A stretch of DNA of 64,000 nucleotides from CBDCME01 sp965218865. Lineage in GTDB: Bacteria; Pseudomonadota; Alphaproteobacteria; JAAXGF01. The DNA lies in NCBI GenBank assembly GCA_965218865.1, contig CBDCME010000080.1:103905-167904 (forward strand). The letters run 5' to 3'. The notes beneath the pieces are model-generated. The model ran no database searches, was not told the DNA's origin, and saw only the letters and a program-made list of their open reading frames with translations. A program made the translations under genes and the position numbers. Numbering within the stretch: position 1 is the first letter of the stretch; each line of letters starts with the position of its first letter. Positions 27,713-37,394 of this stretch are shown here, in pieces.

Positions 27713-28089
27713 TCGAGCATGAGCATTTTAAAAGAGCTTCTGCTCTAGAGCGAAGTCTAATCTCTCCTCAAGAAATTCGGGACAATCAATCATCGATTGA
27801 ATCTATGCCTTTTTCCCATGTCAATGACATAGGGAGATTTGCGGAGGTTTTCAACGTGCTGGTATTTCCCGTTTACCGTTGCTCCGAGAGCAGCCATTTT
27901 TCGGGTAATCCACCACTTAGGATAAGATCTAGAGGCGTATCCTCCAGGCACATTGTCGTCAAGGGTGAAGCCAAAATACAGCTACCCAGCGCGATAATAG
28001 CTATTCCGGAGAAAGAGGCCCTTTGCCGTACTGTGTATGTCCTCATATAAAGACAACCATTACGCGCAGCACAAATTTAGGAGGATATC
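27713..28089 (+). other. AT-rich region upstream of the TIR-like gene
   Basis: Contains an 81-residue rightward frame (27805-28050) with no domain and no clear start signal. Probably promoter and leader DNA for the TIR-like gene at 28090, which has its own AGGAGG. Confidence 0.3.
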
Positions 28090-28366
28090 GTGAGCACGCG
28101 TCAAATTCATGTTTTTATCAGCCATTCCTGGAGCTACTCCGGCCACTATGACACGCTCTCAAAATGGATTTTCGGGGAAAACTGGAGCGCTGGACAAGCA
28201 TCACTGGATTTTCGGGATTTTTCCGTTCCTCGGAATGATCCAATTCATAATGCTCCTAGCGCGCGCCTGCTGCAAGAAACTATATACGGTAAGATCAGAC
28301 TCAGTCATGTAATTGTCATCCCGACTGGCATGTACGCCGAATACAGTAAATGGATTCAAAAAGAAA
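28090..28366 (+). pseudogene. TIR-like protein (ThsB/PF08937 type), 5' part, cut by IS1595
   Basis: GTG start at 28090 with AGGAGG 5 bases upstream. Encodes HVFISHSWSYSGHYDTLSKW, DFRDFSVPRNDPIHNAPSA, LSHVIVIPTGMYAEYSKWI and QKE, the typical pattern of the MTH538/ThsB TIR-like domain (F-I-S-H-S-W, a YSVP-like motif, a G-M/V-Y...YSKWI helix). The frame resumes exactly at 30566 once the IS1595 element and one copy of its 8-bp duplication are removed, restoring a protein of about 144 residues. Confidence 0.85.
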
Positions 28367-29256
28367 CCTGATTACGCACTTTGCTCCGCGGGTTTGAGGA
28401 GGTTGTAGGGCATGAGCGGGGTGCGTAGGGCGGCCCAGGCGAGGCGGGGGATCATCTCGTCCAGGCGGTAGCGGCGATTGAAGCGGTATTCGAACTGGGC
28501 CAGGTATCGCGGTGCGTGCTTGGGACGGATGGGGTCCCGCGGAGGCTGTTCTTGACGTTACCGAGGGTCGTATTGACCCATTTGAAGGCGGCCCATTTGG
28601 CGGCCTGGGGTCCGCTGCCGGTAACGGCGGGATAATGGCTGCAGCCAGCCGCGGTGACGGCGGTGAAGCAGCTCAGGCCGTCGCTGACGACGGTGCTTCC
28701 CGGGGTCAAGACGCGGCGCGACATTTTCTCGATCTCTGCCTTGCGGAAGCCCTTCACCCGGGTGAGCTTGAGCCGGTGCGGCCGACCCTCGGCGGTGGTT
28801 TCCACGGCGGCCACGAAAGGCGTTTTGCCGGGTGCGCCACGGCCCCGCTTACCGCCGCGCCGGGCGCCCCCCAGATAGGCGTCGTCGATCTCGATCCGCT
28901 TGCCCTCGCCGCCCAGCGGCTTGTTTTCCTCGCGTTCAAGCATCACCTGCATCAGTTTGTGATGCATCTTCCACGCCGTATTGTAGCTGACCCCGAGCCG
29001 GCGCCCCAATTCGAGGCTGGAAATCCCTTTCTTCGACTGGCTGATCAGGTAGAGGGCCTCGAACCATACGATCAGCGCCAGGTGGGTCGCATGAAAGATC
29101 GTCCCCGCCGTCAACGACACCTGGTAATGGCAGCCGCTGCACTGATACAGCCGCCGACTCTTGTGCTCGCTGTAGCGATCACCGGCACAGCGGGGACAAA
29201 CAAAACCCTTCGGCCAGCGCCAGCCGAATACCACCGCCCGACATTTCTCCTCGCTA

Positions 29257-30425
29257 ATACCAACCGCCCGCGAGTTTGACTCGCGCAAAGGTTTACACGC
29301 TAGGTTTTGTGTGATTCAAGGTTGTTGGCAACAAGGGAGTGTGTTCAATGCCAACGATTCCTTTGCGAAACGACTTTGATGCTGAAAGAGTCCGTGTTCT
29401 TGCGGCACGGAGCGATGATGGGAACCAGGCGCGACGGCTTTTGTCGATGGCGGCCATCTACGATGGGATGGATCGAGCGTGCGCGGCGGGTATTGGCGGC
29501 ATGGATCGGCAGACGTTGCGGGACTGGGTTCACCGGTTCAACGCGGGAGGTCCGGCCGGTCTGATCGACCGCAAGCCGAACGGGGCGTTGCGTCGGTTGA
29601 CGCCGTCGCAAATGGCGGCGCTTTCGCGGGCTATCGAGGCCGGTCCCGATCCCGAACGGGATGGGGTCGTGCGCTGGCGCTGCATCGATCTCAAGCAACT
29701 GATCCGAACGCGCTTCGGCGTGGACTATCACGAGCGGAGCGTCGGCAAGCTGCTGGCCGCGCTCGGGTTCTCGCATATTTCCGCGCGCCCGCGCCACGTC
29801 GGCCAGGATGCGCGGGCACAGGAGGAATTTAAAAAAAAGTTTTCCCGAACACTTGGCGAAAATCGTAGCGGCACAGCCACCGGACACGCCCATCGAGGTT
29901 TGGTTTCAAGATGAAATGCGCGTCGGCCAGAAGAACAGCCTGGTGCGCCAGTGGGCCCCAAAGGGATCGCGCCCGCGCCAGGTCAAGGACCTACGGACCT
30001 CTTCGGCGTATCTCTTCGGCGCCATCTGCCCCGAGCGCGGTGAGGGCGCGGCGCTGGTCATGCCGCGCGCCAATACTGAAGCCATGGACCTGCATCTCGA
30101 GGAAATCAGCCGGGCCGTTGCCCCAAACGCCCATGCCGTCGTGCTGCTCGACCAAGCCGCATGGCACACCACTGCCAAACTCGGCATCCCGGAGAACATC
30201 TCCCTCGTGCCTTTGCCACCCAAGTCCCCGGAGCTCAATCCCGCCGAAAATGTCTGGCAATACCTCCGCCAGAACTGGCTCTCCAATCGTGTCTTCGACT
30301 CCTATGAAGCCATCGTCGAGGCCTCTTGCCAAGCCTGAAACAACCTGACCGACCAACCTTGGAAGATCATGTCCATCGGCCTCAGAGCGTGGGATCGCAC
30401 AAGTCAATGTTAAGGGCGGTTGGTA
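29257..30425 (+). mobile_element. IS630-family element, copy 4
   Basis: 1169 bp nested in the IS1595 transposase gene, TA duplicated (29255-29256, 30426-30427). Its left end reads CCCGCGAG where the others have CCCTAGAG. Confidence 0.95.
29348..30338 (+). pseudogene. IS630-family transposase with premature stop
   Basis: Frame A 29348-29914 is normal. Frame B (29808-30338) ends early where a Trp codon TGG has become TGA (after EASCQA), removing about 25 C-terminal residues. Same 8-A run as the other split copies. Confidence 0.85.
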
Positions 30426-30565
30426 TAAGTTCACGAAACCGCCCCAAACTCAACCCCAACTGAACCGCATTCCTCGACATCGCAAACCTCCTGAAAAACC
30501 AGCGGATGCTCACCTTTTGTACCATACCAAATCCTCGGAGGAAAGTGCGTAATCAGGAAAAGAAA

Positions 30566-30722
30566 TCAATGGCTCGCAGAATTATAATAAGCCAATATTA
30601 GCAGTTGATCCCTGGGGTCAGGAAAGAAAATCGTCCACTGTAAGAGATGCCGCAACAGCCGTTGTGGGATGGAACAAAGAGCCATTAATCAGAAAGATTT
30701 GGCAGCTTTATAGAGATCGTTA
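30566..30722 (+). pseudogene. TIR-like protein (ThsB/PF08937 type), 3' part
   Basis: Continues the frame of 28090-28366 after the IS1595 element: INGSQNYNKPILAVDPWGQE, then VRDAATAVVGWNKEPLIRKI and WQLYRDR, stop at 30722. KPILAVDPWG and VGWN are conserved in this TIR-like family. Five bases separate the stop from the next gene's ATG, so the two were an operon. Confidence 0.85.
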
Positions 30723-30727
30723 GCTAA

Positions 30728-31186
30728 ATGACGGACAAAGAGGAGATATTGGAGCTCTACAAGGTATTTGTCGGAACGATTACTGCTAATGAGCAACGCA
30801 GATTGCAACTGACCGCTGTATTTTTGACGTTGATGGCGGCGGGAGTGACTGCCCTTGGAACAATCAAGGATATTGATCCAATGTATATCGTTGCCCCGGC
30901 GTTTGTTGTATCTCTCGTTTGGTTTTCCGGCATAAGACATTTTCGGCGGCTCGCAAAAGCCAAGTTCAAAGTAATTGCAACGATGGAACGCCATTTTTCC
31001 ATTCGCCCCTTTGAACTTGAGTGGAATATTTTTTCAAGCTCCGCAGATGGAGGTTCAACAAAGGACGAAAACCGGAAACCGCGTTTTCGTTTCGGGCTGG
31101 CACGTTTGGAAATGTTCGTACCGGGGGCGCTAATGTTTCTCAGCGGTCTATATGTGCTCTATCGACTGCTCAGAATGGCGTTGTGA
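30728..31186 (+). CDS. small membrane protein, partner of the TIR-like gene
   Basis: 152 residues, intact. Hydrophobic segments at about 27-46 (LQLTAVFLTLMAAGVTALG), 52-70 (MYIVAPAFVVSLVWFSGI) and 130-149 (FVPGALMFLSGLYVLYRLL) suggest three membrane helices. Between them, HFRRLAKAKFKVIATMERHF and RPFELEW resemble a family of small octamer-forming membrane proteins (RipA-type, from memory). Located five bases after a TIR-like gene, it is a plausible membrane effector or anchor of a two-gene defence-type unit. Function is inference. Confidence 0.75.
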   Translation: MTDKEEILELYKVFVGTITANEQRRLQLTAVFLTLMAAGVTALGTIKDIDPMYIVAPAFVVSLVWFSGIRHFRRLAKAKFKVIATMERHFSIRPFELEWNIFSSSADGGSTKDENRKPRFRFGLARLEMFVPGALMFLSGLYVLYRLLRMAL

Positions 31187-31427
31187 TCCGGGGCGAATGG
31201 AAATTAAATGGTACCCATTCCCGAAATTCTTTTAGTATTTCTGGCCGCGTCCGTCCTTCGCTGAAGCTTCGGAGGACCGGGATCTATTCGCCCGCCCTCC
31301 CCCGAATCATCCGCCTTCGTCAAATCTAAGGCGGACAAGAGTCCGGGGTTCGGCGCGGCTCACCGAACACTTACTGCGTGGGGTCGGATCCTGGAACTGG
31401 AAGTTGCAATGGCAGGCGGGCGTTTTG

Positions 31428-34400
31428 TCAATGGACCGCGTAGCTCCCGCCCTCGCCGACGACGGCGAAGGGGGCCCAGAAGAAGGGGTGGGCGTATTGG
31501 GGGTTGTCGTCGTCCTCCATGAGGGCTTGCATGGATCGGCGCAGGGCTTCCGCCCGTCCCATGTCCGGGTTCTCCGCCAGTTCCGTGAACATGCCCGTCG
31601 TTAGCTTATTGGGCCGAAACGGTTTCGACCGACCAGTGGGTCACCAGCAAGGCTCGGCTGCCGGCGTAGAAGAAGGCCTTGGCCAGGCCCGAGAGACCTT
31701 CCGCCCCCGGGGTGCCGTCGGCGGCGGCGGTGTTGCAGGCCGAGAGCACGACCCAGTCGGCGTTGAGCCGCAACCGGGCCACCTCGCTGGCGGTCAAGAG
31801 GCCGTCGTCGTCTTCGCTCGCTTCCGGGGGCGGGGTCAGCACCAGCGCCGGCTCCTCCAGGGCGCCGGCAAAATCGCCCGCCATCAGGCCGTGGGTGGCG
31901 AAGGCGATGACCCGGAAATCGGCCAGCTCCGTGTTCCGTACCGTCTCCTCGCGCGCTTGCTCGCGCAGGAAGACGACCTCCTCTCCGGCCCCGAAAACAG
32001 CGGCCATGGTGCGGAGTTCGTCGGCCGTGTTCGGCAGCGCCACCAGGGAGCGCAGGGCGCGGACGTCGGCCAGGCCGCTCCGCGTCAAGGCGGCGGAATC
32101 GAGACTCCTCGGCCCCCCCCCGGATCCCCGTCGAGCTTCGGGTCGCCAAAACCGATGAAGGGCTTGGCCGCCCGGGACCGCTCCGCGAAACCGCGCAGGG
32201 CCCGCAGGGAAGAGACCGAGGGCAACACCGTCATGGCATACTTGCGGGCCAGCCAGGGGACCTCGCGATAGCCGCCGGCTTCGTCGCCCTTCCCGGCCGG
32301 CTCGGCGGTCACCAGGACGCCCAGCGGCAAGCTTTGCAGGGCGCCGTCGGGGACGACGAGGAGGTACCGCGCCTGGCTCAACCACTCTTCCGCCGGCGCC
32401 AGGAGTTCGCGGTAGACCTGAAGCGCCTTGTCGACCGGATACCTTCGCAGGCGCCCGGTCGTAGGATTGACGGCGGGCCTGAGCCGCCGCACGGCGTCCC
32501 CCAGGGCATCTTCTCCGACGCCGAGAAGCGTCATCTCCGCGTCGTCGTGGCGGACGGTCCAGAGATAGGTTTCCGCCTCGTTGATCAAGAACGTGACCAG
32601 CACCTCGTCGGGCCTCAGCAACGCTTGAACGTCCGCCAACGGGAGAGGCCGGGGGTTGGCGAGCTCGGCGTATCCCGGAAACTCCGCGCTCAATTCCGCG
32701 TCGAGCGCCTCCAGGCGCGTTCCCAGTTGCCGAAGCTCGTCCCGCAACACCCTCACCGCCTTCGAATCACGAATTTTGGTGGCGTCGCTCAGCGCCCGTA
32801 CCAGGGCCGTGTCGGTCCGGCGCCAGCGATCCAGGGTATCCTGCCGTTGCCGCACCGTATCGGCCATCGCGTCGGACCCGGCCGCGAATCGCGCCCCCAT
32901 CCGCTCCAGGGCGTGCGCCGTCCGCGAGGTCCGCGCCAATTGGGCCACCTCGAAGGCTTCCGCGATCAAGGCGTCGCGATCGCCCCGATCGATGAATCGA
33001 ACGAGCAGGCCGACGTGAAACAAGAAGTCCGCCCTTCGCGAACGCTGTTCACTTTCCCAGGCCGTTTGTTTCGCCCCTTGTCCGCGACCGAATCGGGCCT
33101 GCAGTTGAGCGGTTACGCGGCGCGCCAGGGTGATGGCCTCGTCGAATTTCTCTTGCTTGAATAGGCCTCCGGCCAGATTGTTGACGGCAATCGCGACCCG
33201 GGGATGATCCGGCCCGAACGCGCCCTCCAGTATTTCCACGGCCTGGCGTGAGAGATCCGCGGCTTCCTCATAGCGCTCGCGTTGGATGTAGACGGTTGCA
33301 AGATTGTTGAAGGATTCAGCCAATTTTTGGTGATCTTGGCCGAGGGTGGCGCGTCTCATATCGACCGATCGCTCGAACAGCGCCTCGGCCTCGTCCAGAT
33401 TCCCCTGGACCCGGTAGACCTCGGCTAGGTTATTGATCGCGGTCCCGACTTCCGGGTGGGTCCCGAGCGCGCCTTCGATGATCTCGAGCGACCGTTCGAG
33501 ATGGGTCGCGGCCTCGGCGTATCGTTCCTGGCCGTAATACGCTTGGGCGAGATTGTTGAGGGCGCGGGCGAGACCGAAATGATCCGAATCGAGCAACATC
33601 TCCTCGATTGCGATCGAACGCAGATGCAGTTTCTCCGCCTCTCCGTAACGCCCCTGGCTATAGTAGACGCTTCCCAATTGATCGAGGGTCTCGGTAAAGT
33701 CGCGACTTTCCGGTCCGAACGTCTTTTCCTTGATCTCGAGGGATTGCAGGTGAAGGCGCTCGGCTTCGGCGTAGCGTCCCTGGGCGAGATAGAGTTCGGC
33801 GACCTGATTCAGCAATCTCGCGATGTTGGGATGGTCATCCCCGTAGGTGCGTTCGAGAATTCCGAGGGCCTTGCGGTAGTAGCGTTCGGCCGGCCCATAG
33901 CGGCCCTGGATCGAGAGCAGCACGCCAATATTGTTGGCGGCGGTCGCGACTCTTTCGTCGTCGGGCCCGTAAAACTCTTCGACCAGACGAAGCCCCCGTT
34001 CTTGAGCGGATAGGGCCTCGGAGTAGCGCCCGAGCTCCTTATACAGCTTTGTGAGCAGGTTGAGCGTATCGGTCAATCCGGATCCGGGGCCGCCGCCCGC
34101 GTCCTCGAGAATCTTCAGCCCGCGCAACAGCGCCGCTTCCGCCTCTTCATAACGACCGAGGCCACGGTGGGCGTCGGCGAGGTAGACCAAACTGAAAATG
34201 AATCCTGTGTCGCTCGGGGTTTTTTCATAGCTGTCGAGGGCTCGCTGAAAGAGTGGTTCCGCCTCGCCGTAACGCCCCAGAATGCTCAGGGCAGTTCCCA
34301 AACGCGCGAGGTTTTGGGCGATGTCGGGATCGTCGTCGGAGAGGCTGGCCTCGCGAATCGCCAACGCCCGACGGAAAAGCCCAACGACCTCCTCGATGCT

Positions 34401-35462
34401 AAACCGGCGCTGGTTCACCTCGGCGATCTCGTCGAGCCGCTCCGCAACCTCGATATGATCGGGGCCGAGGCGCTCCTCGATCCCCGCGAGGGCGCGCCTG
34501 AAGGTGCTGTCCGCGTCGTCGAAGCGACCCATGTCACGATAAACGAACGCCAGATTCACGAGGTCGTTCTCGGTGTTCTCGTGATCAGGGCCGAAGGTGG
34601 TTCGATCGATTTCCAGGACCCGCAAATACATGGTCTCGGCCTCGCCGAATCGCTTCTGCTGCTTCAACAGTCCGGCGATATCATTGACGATCGGGGCGAC
34701 GTCGGCGTGCATCTTTCCGAGGACTTCCTCCTTGATGGCGAGGGCCTTCCGATAAGCGGATATCGCCTCCTCCGGACGCTCGCTGGCGGCGTAGAGCTGC
34801 GCCAACGCACGATGGGCGTAGGACTCGTCGAGGGGATCGTAATCATCGAGGCGGTGATAGATTTCGAGGGCCCGTTCGTGAAGGGGCTCGGCCTCGTCGT
34901 AGCGGCCCAGCTCGCGCAAGACGGAGGCGAGATTGCTCAATCCGACGGCGACGTCCTCGTGGTCTTCAAGCGCGATCCAAACGTCCACCGCCTGTTGGTA
35001 GAATTCCGCGGCCTCCTCGAACCGACCGTCGGCGTCGGCGGCGATCCCCAGGTCGTTGAGGCTCTCGGCGACATCGGTGTGGGTGCGTCCGTGGGCCTTG
35101 ATCCGAATCTCCAGGGCCCGCCGGTAGAGGCCGGCGGCCTCGTCGAATCGATCTTCCTCCTCGATCAGGTAACCGAGGCTCAAGATACTGTGGGCGAGCT
35201 GCGGATGTTCCGCGCCAAAGATCCGCAGACTCAATTCGACCGCCTCCCGGGCAACCCGGAGCGCTTCCTCGATCCGGCCCTCCTCGCCGAGCGAAGCCGC
35301 CGTTTCACGCAGCGCCTCAATGCGCGCCTCTTCCGACGAGGGTTTGCTTTCGCCACCTTCCTCCGCCCCACCGCTGGGGACGCCAATCGCCGCAAGCACG
35401 ACCACTGTCGCTACAAACCCACGCAGGGCACGGAAGCGAGACGTCACAACGCATACTTTCAC
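31428..35462 (-). pseudogene. TPR-CHAT protein (caspase-like), two apparent frameshifts
   Basis: GTG at 35462 would give a signal-like N-terminus (VTSRFRALRGFVATVVVLAA); the frame is open to 35561. Then about 15 tandem 42-residue TPR repeats of kinesin-light-chain type (NNLAxxYxxQGRYxEAExL pattern), a linker, and a C-terminal CHAT domain. The His (FATHGLM) and Cys (VVLSACNTA) of the protease dyad are both present. The frame breaks at a C-run near 32111-32120 and again near 31600; the true tail (TGMFTELAENPDMGRAEALR ... HPFFWAPFAVVGEGG) ends at TGA 31428. Either decayed or affected by sequencing error in the C-run. Confidence 0.85.
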
Positions 35463-35653
35463 GAATTGATTTTCGGGCCCCGCCCACTCATTTGGCGCCA
35501 TTACCCGAATCGGCGAATGAAGACGGATGCCGCGAAATTCACGAACATTCCGCGGCCACATGTCCCTTGACCCAGTGGATTCAGATGAGGTTGTTGATTT
35601 GCCTCTGCGACGGGTACCTCATGGAACAAGGGGCGAAATTGCGGCAGCCGGCC

Positions 35654-36226
35654 TCAGGCGGTCGCGGCGCCAGGGAGCGGCAATGTCGGGGACGCGAGTT
35701 CGCTTTCGCGGGCGAGGAGGGCGCGTTTGCGTTCAATGCCCCAACGGTAGCCTCCCAGACCGCCGTCGGCGAGGACCACGCGATGGCAGGGGATCACCAC
35801 CGACAGCGGATTGGTGGCGCAGGCTCGGGCGACGGCGCGCGCCGCGCCGGGATGTCCCAACCTTCGGGCGATGTCGCCGTAGTTGCGCAACTGGCCGTAG
35901 GGAATCGCCCGCAGGGCGGCCCAGACCCGGTGCTGGAACGTGGTTCCGGCGACGTCGACGGGAACCTCGAGGGGAACCTCCCGGCCCCGTAGATGGCGGA
36001 GGATCGCGGCCAACCCGTCGGCGAGGACAGGGTTGCGGCCCTCCACCCGGGCGGCCGGGAACAGCGCCGCCAGGGCCCGCCGCAAGGGGGCATCGCGGGA
36101 ATCCATGAAGAGAGCGCAAAGACCCTTTGCCGTCGCCGCCACCAGTAAGCGGTCGAGTGGCGAATCAACGATCGCAAAGTGAATACGCGCCGCCGTTCCG
36201 GCGCTGGCCTGTGAAATTGTCGTCAT
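35654..36226 (-). CDS. ogt: methylated-DNA--protein-cysteine methyltransferase
   Basis: 190 residues. Active-site motif IPCHRVV (Cys acceptor), helix-turn-helix FQHRVWAALRAIPYGQLRNY with GDIARRLGHPGAARAVARAC, and the Asn hinge NPLSVVIPCHRV. The protein directly removes alkyl groups from O6-guanine. N-terminal domain short, as in Ogt rather than Ada. Monocistronic. Confidence 0.93.
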   Translation of the reverse strand: MTTISQASAGTAARIHFAIVDSPLDRLLVAATAKGLCALFMDSRDAPLRRALAALFPAARVEGRNPVLADGLAAILRHLRGREVPLEVPVDVAGTTFQHRVWAALRAIPYGQLRNYGDIARRLGHPGAARAVARACATNPLSVVIPCHRVVLADGGLGGYRWGIERKRALLARESELASPTLPLPGAATA

Positions 36227-36400
36227 CGTCCATGAATACAGGGCCTCACCTGTTCATTCCAGTGTGTCGCGCGTCGTGGCCCGTATAAAATCATCACCGC
36301 GAACGCGGTTGACAGCGATTCTGGGTGCTTGCGCCGGATTCAAAAACAGTTGTACCGAGGAGGATAGGCCGTTGAAACTCAATCGCAGTGCATTTTTTAC

Positions 36401-36465
36401 AACCCTTGTTGGAGCGGCACTGGGCATGAGCCAGAATGTCTTCACGGCTAACCTTGTCGTACAGG
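36401..36465 (-). pseudogene. group II intron reverse transcriptase fragment
   Basis: Encodes YDKVSREDILAHAQCRSNKG, the start of an intron reverse transcriptase, continuing the frame of 39012-39091 across an IS21 element with a 6-bp duplication (TACAGG). Similarity ends abruptly near 36401, where other sequence takes over, so the intron was truncated. Confidence 0.7.
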
Positions 36466-36665
36466 TTGTCAATCGGCGTGCAAAATTGACCCCCTATCGG
36501 CGTGCAATATTGACCCCCTGAGTGGCACGGCGGAGGTTGTCCCGGTAGCCGATAGGGGGGACCCGCGCGGCTTCGTGTAGCGCCTTGCGGTGCGCGGAGC
36601 GAAGCCGCGTGGGGGGTGCCTGTTGACCCACCGGGGCAAGCGGGCCGCAGGCACGGCCTGCCGGG

Positions 36666-37394
36666 TCAGCAGCGGTTCTTGAAGCGCCAGCTCTCGTTGC
36701 CGGTCTCGATGATCTCGCAATGGTGGGTCAGGCGGTCGAGCAGCGCGGTGGTCATCTTGGGGTCGCCGAAGACAGAGGGCCATTCGCCGAAAGCGAGGTT
36801 GGTGGTGACGATGATCGAGGTGCGCTCGTAGAGCCGGCTCATCAGGTGGAACAGCAGCTGCCCGCCGGCCTGTGCGAAGGGCAGGTAGCCGAGTTCGTCG
36901 AGGATGACGAAGTCGCGTCGGACGAGTTGGTCCGCGGTACGGCCTTGGCGTCCGGAGCGGAGTTCGGCCTCGAGGTGGTTGACCAGGTCGACGACGTTGT
37001 AGCAGCGGCCACGGGCGCCCTTTCGGATACAGGCGCGGGCGATGGCGACGGCGAGATGGGTCTTTCCGGTGCCGGTGCCGCCGACCAGCACGATGTTGCG
37101 CTTGCTCTCCAGGAAGTCGCCGCCGGCGAGTTCCTGGATCAGGGGCTCATTGACCGGGGAAGCGGCGAAGTCGAAGTCGGCCAGCTCCTTGGCCGTCGGC
37201 AGCTTGGCGGACGTCATCTGGTACTTGATGGAGCGCGCCTGCTTGTCGGCGACCTCGGTCTGCAGCAGCGTACCGATGATCTGCTGCACCGGATGACGGC
37301 GCTTGAGCCCGTCGGCGAGGATGTCGTCGTAGGCGGCGCGCATGCCTGCAAGCTTCAGCGCCGTCATCATCGCCAGCACATCATGACGCTCCAT
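36666..37394 (-). CDS. istB: IS21-family helper ATPase IstB
   Basis: 242 residues, AAA+ protein of the DnaC/IstB group. Walker A is GGTGTGKTHLAVAIA, Walker B VILDELGYLPF, with SRLYERTSIIVTTNLAFGEW downstream. It assists IstA in target selection. Its start overlaps the istA stop by 14 bases, the usual coupling. Confidence 0.95.
   Translation of the reverse strand: MERHDVLAMMTALKLAGMRAAYDDILADGLKRRHPVQQIIGTLLQTEVADKQARSIKYQMTSAKLPTAKELADFDFAASPVNEPLIQELAGGDFLESKRNIVLVGGTGTGKTHLAVAIARACIRKGARGRCYNVVDLVNHLEAELRSGRQGRTADQLVRRDFVILDELGYLPFAQAGGQLLFHLMSRLYERTSIIVTTNLAFGEWPSVFGDPKMTTALLDRLTHHCEIIETGNESWRFKNRC

Larger units (their letters stand above)
28372..30480 (-). pseudogene. IS1595-family (ISXO2-like) transposase, split and frameshifted
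   Basis: Starts ATG 30480 (SRNAVQLGLSLGRFREL), is cut by IS630 copy 4, resumes at 29256 with SEEKCRAVVFGWRWPKGFVC. It has the N-terminal zinc-binding CPRC...CSGC, IEIDDAYLGG and VVSDGLSCF (catalytic Asp residues) and KWVNTTLGNVKNSL. A small deletion near 28535 shifts the frame; the proper tail (RPKHAPRYLAQFEYRFNRR) lies in another frame to the TAA at 28372. Doubly inactive. Confidence 0.88.
28367..30557 (-). mobile_element. IS1595-family element, interrupted by IS630 copy 4
   Basis: Terminal repeats CCTGATTACGCACTTT / AAAGTGCGTAATCAGG and a perfect 8-bp duplication AAAAGAAA (28359-28366, 30558-30565). Without the nested IS630 it is about 1.0 kb. Confidence 0.92.

Noticed and set aside
34167..35570. 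Long rightward frame opposite the TPR repeats
   Set aside because: Repetitive antisense translation of the TPR region.
36264..36521. Rightward frame with a signal-like start (LNRSAFFTTLVGAAL) cut by IS21
   Set aside because: Most of it is antisense to the group II reverse transcriptase fragment; only the ribosome-binding-like GAGGAGG upstream argues for it.
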